Of a DNA stretch of 5,686 bases, positions 1 through 5,686 are shown in pieces. Source of the DNA: an uncultured Rhodospirillales bacterium (lineage in GTDB: Bacteria > Pseudomonadota > Alphaproteobacteria > Rhodospirillales > Defluviicoccaceae); contig CAKZLS010000573.1 of NCBI GenBank assembly GCA_937127205.1, positions 1 through 5,686 on the forward strand, read 5' to 3'. Position numbers and translations under genes: made by a program. Position 1 is the first letter of the stretch. Each line of letters begins with the position of its first letter. The notes below the pieces were generated by a model, which was not told the origin of the DNA, did no database searches, and saw nothing but the letters and a program-made list of their open reading frames with translations.

Positions 1-114
1 GGATGACGTCCAGGCAAAATCGGTGACGCTCATGGTGTCGGCGCGTCCACCCGAGTGCTGTTGATGACGGCCCTCACGGCCGCCACCAACAATATGCAAT
101 AGATTATAATTTGG
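1..114. other. Unassigned flank at the left edge
   Basis: No gene can be assigned. On the minus strand an ATG at 31-33 opens a frame that is still open at the edge (starts MSVTDFAW), but only 11 codons are visible, and the nearest Shine-Dalgarno-like GGTGGA is 12 bases away. On the plus strand one frame is open from the edge to a TGA at 62-64, which could be the tail of a convergent gene, but its residues show no family signature. An AT-rich palindrome ATTATAAT (103-110) holds a perfect TATAAT on both strands, but neither strand has a matching -35. A 5-bp inverted repeat CGGCC/GGCCG lies at 68-82. Confidence 0.3.
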
Positions 115-137
115 AAAAAAGGACCCGGGCCAGACCC
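115..137 (-). terminator. Probable intrinsic terminator after trxA
   Basis: 46 bases past the trxA stop, the minus strand has a GC-rich segment (GGGTCTGGCCCGGGTCC, 121-137) directly followed by six T. The segment folds into a 6-bp stem with three G-U pairs and a 5-base loop, which is weak; a competing GGG/CCC stem is also possible. The T-run immediately after GC-rich RNA and the shift to AT-rich sequence support termination of the addB-addA-trxA transcript here. Confidence 0.45.
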
Positions 138-182
138 ATATGGCTTCGTGGTTGACCCGAGATTGGTGGGCGAGCGAGGCCG

Positions 183-500
183 CTACAGGACAGAATCAAC
201 CCATTCGAACAGTTTGCCCTTCGGCAGGGCGCCAATCCTGGTGGCCGCGACTTGGCCATCCTTGAACAGCATAAGTGTCGGAATGCCCCTCACGCCGTAC
301 TTCGAGGGTGTCATTGGGTTCTCATCAATGTTCAGCTTCGCAACAGTCATCTTTTCGCCGAGCTCGTCGGAGAGGGCTTCGAGCGCCGGTGCGATCTGTT
401 TGCAGGGGCCGCACCATTCCGCCCAAAAGTCGACGAGTACCGGCTTTTCAGCCTTCAGAACATCGGAACTAAACGACTCGTCGGTGACTGGTTTTGCCAT
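183..500 (-). CDS. trxA: Thioredoxin 1 (TrxA), complete, 105 aa
   Basis: Small cytoplasmic protein-disulfide reductase. It would be recycled by thioredoxin reductase with NADPH and pass electrons to targets such as ribonucleotide reductase and peroxiredoxins (family knowledge). The single thioredoxin fold fills the protein: redox motif WCGPC at residues 29-33 (Cys30, Cys33), buried Asp24 in VDFWAEW, Lys55 in KLNIDENP, cis-Pro74 in GVRGIPTLMLF and a C-terminal Gly90. Length and motifs match classical bacterial thioredoxin, with no signal peptide, membrane anchor or TPR extension, so it is not a periplasmic Trx/DsbE protein or a CnoX-like protein. It begins at the only sensible ATG, has a good ribosome binding site, and ends with TAG. 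It lies 89 bases downstream of addA on the same strand, with its own promoter candidate between and a terminator-like site after it, so it is probably the last gene of the unit. Confidence 0.97.
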   Translation of the reverse strand: MAKPVTDESFSSDVLKAEKPVLVDFWAEWCGPCKQIAPALEALSDELGEKMTVAKLNIDENPMTPSKYGVRGIPTLMLFKDGQVAATRIGALPKGKLFEWVDSVL

Positions 501-508
501 TTTGCTAT

Positions 509-513
509 TCCTG
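509..513 (-). promoter_or_regulatory. Ribosome binding site of trxA
   Basis: CAGGA on the minus strand, with its AGGA eight bases before the ATG at 498-500, which is standard spacing. The start region carries a short direct repeat (GCAAAATG followed by GCAAAACC), giving an A-rich, probably unstructured initiation site. Confidence 0.6.
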
Positions 514-564
514 TCAGTAATTTAACGGAAACGTCTTCTGTTGATATCTTCTTATCGTTGGCTA

Positions 565-593
565 AATCTATGGGCGCCTTGTGGCTTGGTCAA
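565..593 (-). promoter_or_regulatory. Candidate housekeeping-sigma promoter for trxA
   Basis: Minus strand reads TTGACC (588-593), a 17-base spacer, then TAGATT (565-570). The -35 matches TTGACA at 5 of 6 and, with its preceding C, gives the CTTGAC form described for alphaproteobacterial promoters; the -10 matches TATAAT at 4 of 6. Transcription would start near 557-558, leaving a leader of roughly 57 bases before the trxA ATG. The -35 overlaps the addA stop codon, so trxA could be expressed separately from addBA even if some readthrough occurs. Predicted from sequence only. Confidence 0.5.
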
Positions 594-596
594 GGC
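576..596 (-). other. Inverted repeat over the addA stop codon
   Basis: On the minus strand GCCTTG, nine bases, then CAAGGC: a perfect 6-bp stem, extendable by one G-U pair. It spans the TGA of addA (590-592). No T-run follows, so it is not a standard intrinsic terminator. It could protect the 3' end of the addBA mRNA, or it may be incidental, because the same bases also form the -35 and spacer of the trxA promoter candidate. Confidence 0.3.
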
Positions 597-3500
597 ATGT
601 ACCCATCAAGCACGGTGTCGTCGAGTGTCATCAGACGCGGCCCATCGGTCCATAAAAGCACGCAACGCACCGGCATATCAGGATAAATCAACCTCAATAC
701 CGAGCGGTATGCAGCCATCTGTTTGAGGTAAATAGTAGGCACGGCAGACGGGTCGGGCGGCACCGGACGGTTGGTTTTGTAGTCCAGGATCGTGATGGAG
801 TCGGCCGAGACCAACAAGCGATCCACCTGCCCGGAGATCACCCGGCCTTGCACCAGGCCTGTCAGCGGGACTTCGGCGCGGCTTCCGGGCCCGAACAGGT
901 GCGCATAGTCCGGATGATCCAGCACGCCGAGCACCTCCGCCACCATTTCGTCCTGTTTCTCGGGTGGCAGTCCGTGCGCAGGCCGCGCCAGCCAGGAACG
1001 CGCGGTGGCTGCCCGGCGTTCCGGCGCCGCCTCGGGCAGGCTCTGGAGGAGGCGGTGGATCAATCGGCCGCGTTTGAACCGGCTTCCGTCGTCAGGTCCT
1101 ACCGGCGAGCGTGCCGCCGGCTCGTCCTCGTCGGGTCTCGACGGTGCGAGCGGCCGCGGTGGGTCGGGTTCGTCGGACGGTGGTGACCGTGCCCACGATG
1201 GCAAAGCGGGTATCTCGACCGCCGGCGCGGGTTGATGTTTCTCGCCAGTGATTTCTTGCGGGCATGTCAGGCGGAGAACCCGGGCGTCGTCGATTTCGGA
1301 GGCGGCGGAAAGAAATCGATCGTCGATCTCCTCCAAGTTGTCATCGGAGATTGCAGCCAAAGCTTTCGCAATGAGGTTGTACCAGCAGTCCTCGGGCTCC
1401 CGGTTCTTTCCCTTCCAGCCACAAACGATCAGCCGGTCTTCGGCGCGGGTCATGGCGACGTAGAGCAGACGGCGGTATTCCTGTCGGTCCTTCATTTTCA
1501 CGCGTTCGCGTTCACGGTCAGCCACGGTTTCGTGGAATGCGCGTGATGGCGGCCACAACAGCAGACCGTCCGTATCGGCGGTTTGTCCCGCCCATAGAAA
1601 CTTCGCGCCCTTGGTAGGCGCGCCCATGGTGTCCGGCAGAAACACGATGGGCGCCTGCAATCCCTTGGCTCCGTGCACGGTCATCACCCGGACGGCTTTC
1701 AGTTCCTCCTGTTCCAGGTCGCGCTTAATCTCCACATTTCCTGATTCGAGCCAGTGCAGAAATCCTTCCAGGGACGCCGCGTGGGTGCGTTCGAAATCCA
1801 GGGCCAGGTCGAGAAATTCCGCAATGGGATCCTCGGCCTCGCGCCCCAACCGCGAAAACAGATTTTTCCGGCCGCCAAGCGGGCCGAGCAGCTTGGCGTA
1901 GAATTCGAAGGGCGGCATGGTGTCGGCAAGCGCCAGATACTCCGAAAGCCGCCGGTAAGCCTCGCCGACATCCGGCGCGTCCGCAGCGTGGGCGCGGAGC
2001 GAGTCCCACAGGCTGCCGGGCCTATTGTGGGCCAGCTGGAACAACCGTTCCTCGTCGACGCCGATCAACGGGCATTTGAGGACCGTAGCCAGGATCAGGT
2101 CGTCCGTAGGCAGCAGGACGAAGCGCCCGACGGCGATCAGGTCCATCACCGCCATCTGATCGGTGAGTACCATGCGGTCCACACCGGTCACCGGCACCTT
2201 TAGAAGCTTTAGCGCCCGCACCAGTTCCTCGACGAAGGCGGTCCGCCGGCGGACCAGCACCATGACGTCTCCAGCGGCGATGGGGCGTCCTTTGGATTCG
2301 AGGATTTCCGATCCGTCGATCATTTCGCGGATCCGCCGCGCGATCAGTTGGGCGAGACGGGCTTGAGGCGAGTCGCCCCGCATCCGTTCCACAGGGGGCT
2401 TCCATGGCGCCGGAGCATCGGTTTCGAGGGGTTTTACTGGTGGCCATAGCTCCACCAAGCCGCCCTGTTGCATGCGCCAAGCCTGGTGCTGGATGGGCTG
2501 GCCGTCCAGCGCCACGCCGTCCGCCGCGTCCGAGCGAGAGAACACTGCGTCCACGGCCTGCAACACGGCGCGGGTGGACCGGAACGAGACGGTCAGGTCG
2601 ATGGGACGCCAGTTCTGCTCCGCCTGCCTGACCTGCCGGCCGAAACCGTCCTGATTGGCGACGAATTGTTCGGGGGCGGCGCCCTGGAAGCTGTAGATGG
2701 ATTGCTTCACGTCACCGACGGCGAACACCGTTCGAATGTCGTCGCGCGCGCCGGTACCGGCGAAAAACTCAGAAGTAAGCGCGCGAACGATGCGCCATTG
2801 TTCCGGGCTGGTGTCCTGCGCTTCGTCGATGAGTACATGATCGATGCCGCCGTCGAGCTTGAACAGCACCCACGACGTGTTTCCTTCGCGCTCCAGCAGG
2901 CGGGCCACCAATAGGATCAGGTCGTTGTAGTCGAGCAGCGCTCTGGCGGCCTTCAGACGCCCGTAGGCGCCGAGAAGGGCGTTGCCCAGGATCAGGAGGG
3001 CGGCCGTGGCCCGAGCGGTCGCCGCCGCTCTCCGCCTCATGACCACGTCCAGAACCCGATCGGCTTCCTCTTGCAGCGCCTCCGAGGTGCCAGGGATGGC
3101 TGCGCCGGCTTTCTTGGTGATCAGGGTCTTGAGTACCGTCGGCGGTGTCGCGGAGGTGAGAAAAGCGCTCTGATAGGCGTCAAAAGTGGTTTGGCGGAGG
3201 ATGGGCGGGGCGGCCAGCCAATCCGCGATCTTGGCGCCTTTCTCGCCGTCCTTGTCCGAACCCTCGATCAACGCTGAAGCCGCATGCCGCAGTCCCGGTG
3301 CGTCGAATGTTTCGTCGGCGCAGGCGGAGGCGATCACCCTCTCGGGCGTTTCGTCGGCGCCAACGCCGAGAAGGTCCCGGACGGCGGTAATTACGCCGTC
3401 CATGGAGCCGTAAGTGTCGATCAACCGTTGAAGGCGGCTCCGCTCGGCGGCGAGCGACGCCATGAGGTCGGCGAAACCGGTCTCGTGAAGATGACGGGTA

Positions 3501-4054
3501 ACCTCCGACAGCGCATCGGCTAGGGCGCCCGAGTCCGTGCGGGCGCGGATCAGGATATCTTCCCGGGCATGGCGCAGCAGTTCCCGAGAGTCTGCTTCGT
3601 CCATGACCGAAAAGTGCGGCGCCACGCCGGATTCCAGTGGAAATCGGCCGAGCAGGGACTGGCAGAATGCGTGAATGGTCTGGATGTTCATCCCGCCGGG
3701 CGTATCCAAAACCCGCGCGAACAGCTGGCGGGCGCGGATTCGTTCGGCGTCCTCGGCTTGGCGGCCAAGGAGCCCGATCAGTTCCTTGTCTAGCTTGTCA
3801 TCGGGAAGCGCCGACCATTCGCCCAATTGCTTGGCGATGCGGGTGTTCATCTCCGCCGTGGCCGCCTTGGTGTAGGTCAGGCACAGGATGCGTTCGGGGC
3901 GCGTGCCCGTCAGCATCAGCCTGAGGACGCGGTCGGTCAGAACCTTGGTCTTGCCGGTCCCGGCGGACGCCATGACCCAAACCGACGCGCTCGGGTCGGT
4001 GGCGCCGCGTTGCGCCACATTTGGATCCAGGGACAGGGCCGTCGGGGCGGTCAT
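590..4054 (-). CDS. addA: AddA, ATP-dependent helicase/nuclease subunit (complete, 1154 aa)
   Basis: Motor and nuclease subunit of AddAB: unwinds DNA ends using ATP and cuts one strand. Residues count from ATG 4054. Superfamily 1A helicase motifs run in order: Gln15 upstream of Walker A (ASAGTGKT, 29-36, Lys35), motif Ia LTYTKAATAEM (59-69), IQTIHAFC (124-131), Walker B VLIDEAQD (407-414), motif III VGDVKQSIYSF (446-456), motif IV LTVSFRS (487-493), motif V with TVHGAKGL (792-799), motif VI YVAMTRAEDR (865-874). A Pro/Asp/Glu-rich linker (about 940-992) leads to a RecB-family nuclease: GRLIH (His1000), GQVDRL (Asp1078), ILDYKTN (Asp1091, Lys1093), YLKQMAAY (Gln1112). All are intact and the length is normal. 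An ATG at 4081 would add nine residues (MVGGWRRRR), but its AAGGA abuts the codon. ATG 4054 is preferred: it makes an ATGA overlap with addB and has GGTGGAG 10 bases upstream. Probably translationally coupled to addB. Confidence 0.97.
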   Translation of the reverse strand: MTAPTALSLDPNVAQRGATDPSASVWVMASAGTGKTKVLTDRVLRLMLTGTRPERILCLTYTKAATAEMNTRIAKQLGEWSALPDDKLDKELIGLLGRQAEDAERIRARQLFARVLDTPGGMNIQTIHAFCQSLLGRFPLESGVAPHFSVMDEADSRELLRHAREDILIRARTDSGALADALSEVTRHLHETGFADLMASLAAERSRLQRLIDTYGSMDGVITAVRDLLGVGADETPERVIASACADETFDAPGLRHAASALIEGSDKDGEKGAKIADWLAAPPILRQTTFDAYQSAFLTSATPPTVLKTLITKKAGAAIPGTSEALQEEADRVLDVVMRRRAAATARATAALLILGNALLGAYGRLKAARALLDYNDLILLVARLLEREGNTSWVLFKLDGGIDHVLIDEAQDTSPEQWRIVRALTSEFFAGTGARDDIRTVFAVGDVKQSIYSFQGAAPEQFVANQDGFGRQVRQAEQNWRPIDLTVSFRSTRAVLQAVDAVFSRSDAADGVALDGQPIQHQAWRMQQGGLVELWPPVKPLETDAPAPWKPPVERMRGDSPQARLAQLIARRIREMIDGSEILESKGRPIAAGDVMVLVRRRTAFVEELVRALKLLKVPVTGVDRMVLTDQMAVMDLIAVGRFVLLPTDDLILATVLKCPLIGVDEERLFQLAHNRPGSLWDSLRAHAADAPDVGEAYRRLSEYLALADTMPPFEFYAKLLGPLGGRKNLFSRLGREAEDPIAEFLDLALDFERTHAASLEGFLHWLESGNVEIKRDLEQEELKAVRVMTVHGAKGLQAPIVFLPDTMGAPTKGAKFLWAGQTADTDGLLLWPPSRAFHETVADRERERVKMKDRQEYRRLLYVAMTRAEDRLIVCGWKGKNREPEDCWYNLIAKALAAISDDNLEEIDDRFLSAASEIDDARVLRLTCPQEITGEKHQPAPAVEIPALPSWARSPPSDEPDPPRPLAPSRPDEDEPAARSPVGPDDGSRFKRGRLIHRLLQSLPEAAPERRAATARSWLARPAHGLPPEKQDEMVAEVLGVLDHPDYAHLFGPGSRAEVPLTGLVQGRVISGQVDRLLVSADSITILDYKTNRPVPPDPSAVPTIYLKQMAAYRSVLRLIYPDMPVRCVLLWTDGPRLMTLDDTVLDGYMP

Positions 4055-5686
4055 TCTTCGTCGTCTCCACCCGCCGACCATTCCTTGACGCGGGCCAGAT
4101 GCTCGTAATCACTGAACTTCGGGGCAGCGGTGGGTGAAGGCCGTGATCGATAGGGCGTGTCTTCAAGGTCAAATCTGGCCACCAGGGTGCGCAGACCGTC
4201 TATGGCGTCTGCCGCCAGGGTGTCCGGTTCGGCCTTCAGCGCCATTTTCTGCCCCGCCGGCTCGCCGCCGTGCAGACGCCAATAGGCGAGGTTGGAGACG
4301 GTCTTAGCGGGAACGCCCGCAAACCCGCCGGACTGCGCGATGGCCGCTTCCAATGGAAGCTGAGGCGCGAAGCCGGCCTTGACCTCCTTCTCGGTGGGCG
4401 GCGCGCCGGTCTTATAGTCGATGATGGCCAGAGACCCGTTGGCCAGGATATCGATCCGGTCGGCAACGGCGGTGATATCGAACGTGCTTTCGGGGGCATC
4501 GAGGGTCATCGTGCCCCTGACCTCGGTGGCGCTGGCCTCGATCTTCGGCCGAAGATCGCGTTCTGCCTCCACGAACCACTGGGCGACCCGTTCGAACCGG
4601 GGCCACCAGAACGCCTGGATCGCCGGTTGATCCAGCAATGCGCCAAAGGTCTCGCGGCCGGTCTCGAGCAGAGACTCCAGAGCATCGGAGGGCAGCGGTC
4701 CCGGGTGAACCTTCACGAAACCATCAAGGGCTTTGTGGATACTCGCGCCGTAGTCGGCGGTGGTGGGGTCGGCGTCGATGGGGTCGAGCGCCCGCAGGTT
4801 CAAAATGTGCCGGGCGTAGATGGCGTACGGATCGCGCATCCAGGTTTCCACCTGGGTTACCGACAGCTTTCGCGGTCGCGCGCTCACCGGCGGTTTCGGC
4901 TCCGGCGGATCGATGGCGACCATGCGGTCCGGAGCGTCGAGGGAGCCCTGCCATTGCAGCCACCGAGCGGCGTCTCCGAGCATCTCTGAGCCACCAACCA
5001 TCTGCATGACGTTTTCCAGGCGCAGCAGCCAGCGGCAGGGAACCGTGGGACTGCCGGCCATGCGGCTCGACCGGGTCAGCCAGACCTCCGGAGCCGAAAA
5101 CGCCTGGGCAAAATCGTGGGCGGAAAGGCCGATCCGCCGTTCCGGCAAGGGCAAGCCGAACTCGCGCATCATCGGCCGGCTCATCCACGGGCTGGCGTGC
5201 GCCTTGGGCGGCCACGTGTCCTCGTTCAAGGACCCGAGGATCATGACGTCGGTTTGCTGCAAACGCGCTTCCAACGGACCAAGGATGGCCAATCGAGGGT
5301 GACGTCCGTACCGGGGCCGAACCACGTGCCCGGTGAGAAGCACATCGAGCAAGCCCGGATAAGTGTTTGTTTTTAAGAGATCAAAACCTTCCGCCGCTTC
5401 GTTCAGCTGCGCGATGAAACCGGCGGCGGAGTCGCCGGCTTCGCCCGCCCACAGGCGTTCAGACCCGGTTTCGGCGTTGCTGGCGGCGAGGCGTTCGGCC
5501 AATTCCACATGCGCGCGGAGGAGATCCCGGATACCCGCCTTGCCGGCGTTGAGCACGGCGATGAAGGGATCCACAGCGCCCGCCAATCTGGCGAGAACGT
5601 CTTCTACGTCGGTATCTCCGCCCTTGGCCTCGATCGCAGCCGCAAGTCCGGCGATGCCGGGCGCCGGCCGGGGACCGCGAAGGAGT
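4051..5686 (-). CDS. addB: AddB, double-strand break repair helicase-nuclease subunit (5'-truncated by window edge)
   Basis: C-terminal 544 residues of AddB, partner of AddA in the cytoplasmic AddAB complex that resects double-strand breaks for RecA. The frame is open to the right edge, so the start lies outside; the TTG at 5584-5586 is internal. Alphaproteobacterial AddB is about 1000 aa, so roughly half is visible. The first part is the degenerate second helicase domain: an LNEDTWP segment (5209-5229), then SPWMSRPMM, ERRIGLSAHDFAQA and RWLLRL blocks typical of the family. From about 4870 down is a RecB-type PD-(D/E)XK nuclease: His in GASIHKAL (4735-4737), Asp in ADRID (4459-4461), Asp and Lys of IIDYKTG (4417-4419, 4411-4413) and Gln in PQLPLEA (4360-4362). 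These match the catalytic set, so nuclease activity is likely. The whole visible part has one cysteine (in TVPCRW), so the iron-sulfur cysteines of Bacillus AddB are missing. Its TGA overlaps the addA ATG. Confidence 0.95.
   Translation of the reverse strand, partial: LLRGPRPAPGIAGLAAAIEAKGGDTDVEDVLARLAGAVDPFIAVLNAGKAGIRDLLRAHVELAERLAASNAETGSERLWAGEAGDSAAGFIAQLNEAAEGFDLLKTNTYPGLLDVLLTGHVVRPRYGRHPRLAILGPLEARLQQTDVMILGSLNEDTWPPKAHASPWMSRPMMREFGLPLPERRIGLSAHDFAQAFSAPEVWLTRSSRMAGSPTVPCRWLLRLENVMQMVGGSEMLGDAARWLQWQGSLDAPDRMVAIDPPEPKPPVSARPRKLSVTQVETWMRDPYAIYARHILNLRALDPIDADPTTADYGASIHKALDGFVKVHPGPLPSDALESLLETGRETFGALLDQPAIQAFWWPRFERVAQWFVEAERDLRPKIEASATEVRGTMTLDAPESTFDITAVADRIDILANGSLAIIDYKTGAPPTEKEVKAGFAPQLPLEAAIAQSGGFAGVPAKTVSNLAYWRLHGGEPAGQKMALKAEPDTLAADAIDGLRTLVARFDLEDTPYRSRPSPTAAPKFSDYEHLARVKEWSAGGDDEE
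4065..4071 (-). promoter_or_regulatory. Ribosome binding site deciding the addA start
   Basis: GGTGGAG on the minus strand, ten bases before ATG 4054 and inside the last codons of addB. It supports ATG 4054 over the upstream ATG at 4081. Spacing is slightly long, so termination-reinitiation from addB at the ATGA overlap may also contribute (inference). Confidence 0.5.
4539..4558. repeat. Perfect 20-bp palindrome inside addB
   Basis: The half-site CGATCTTCGG is followed with no gap by its exact reverse complement. It lies in addB codons for an RDLRPKIE segment between the nuclease His motif and the first catalytic Asp. With no loop it would read as a two-fold symmetric protein-binding site or cruciform rather than an RNA hairpin. 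It may be chance from codon choice; no second copy was noticed in this window. Confidence 0.4.

Noticed and set aside
107..141. 11-codon minus-strand frame starting at the ATG in CCATATGG after trxA
   Set aside because: Runs through the terminator T-run and stops at once; no ribosome site.
148..686. Plus-strand frames of 125 and 144 aa over trxA
   Set aside because: They are antisense to thioredoxin, whose WCGPC and cis-Pro motifs are unmistakable; no ribosome site or family signature supports the plus frames.
2240..2255. Perfect 16-bp GC-rich palindrome (GGTCCGCC and its complement) in addA
   Set aside because: It falls on the conserved VLVRRRTAF segment, where Arg codons CGC CGG CGG naturally give this symmetry; its length is much closer to chance in GC-rich DNA.
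2022..2480. 152-aa minus-strand frame within addA
   Set aside because: Out-of-frame shadow of addA; low-complexity Arg/Gly/Ala composition and no motif.
4346..4360. Stem GCTTCC-AAT-GGAAGC in addB
   Set aside because: Six-bp stem within coding sequence, no T-run, no context; common by chance.
4270..4989. 239-aa open frame on the plus strand antisense to addB
   Set aside because: It lies entirely within the well-supported addB nuclease region, has no recognisable motif, and long antisense frames are expected in GC-rich genes.
1..5686. CRISPR array, mobile element, defence system or other new system
   Set aside because: No spaced direct repeats, transposase, terminal inverted repeats or unknown gene cluster; nearly all bases belong to addB, addA and trxA.

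Overview
This window reads as an ordinary chromosomal DNA-repair locus from a GC-rich alphaproteobacterium. The assignment rests on three things: the AddA and AddB proteins look like the alphaproteobacterial types, a thioredoxin gene follows addA, and the trxA promoter candidate fits the CTTGAC-type -35 of that class. I cannot name a genus. Every gene I can support is on the minus strand, so the locus reads from right to left.

Layout in transcription order: the C-terminal half of addB enters from the right edge (4051-5686, start outside the window). It is joined by a 4-base ATGA stop/start overlap to a complete addA (590-4054, 1154 aa). An 89-base spacer follows, with a good promoter candidate whose -35 box overlaps the addA stop codon. 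Then comes a complete trxA (183-500, 105 aa), followed by a probable intrinsic terminator (115-137). The left-most ~115 bases hold no gene I can identify, only short open frames cut by the window edge.

How the genes work together: AddA (UvrD/PcrA-like helicase plus RecB-family nuclease) and AddB (helicase-like scaffold plus a second RecB-family nuclease) form the AddAB complex, the counterpart of RecBCD. It processes double-strand ends into 3' single strands for RecA. Both nuclease active sites look intact. Thioredoxin is a general cytoplasmic disulfide reductase; its position beside addAB is, from memory, common in this class, but a functional link is not shown by the sequence.

I found no mobile element, CRISPR array, tRNA, rRNA or sign of a new system. 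The points most worth a second look are the absence of the iron-sulfur cysteines from the AddB nuclease region, a perfect 20-bp palindrome inside addB, and the trxA promoter/hairpin placed over the end of addA.
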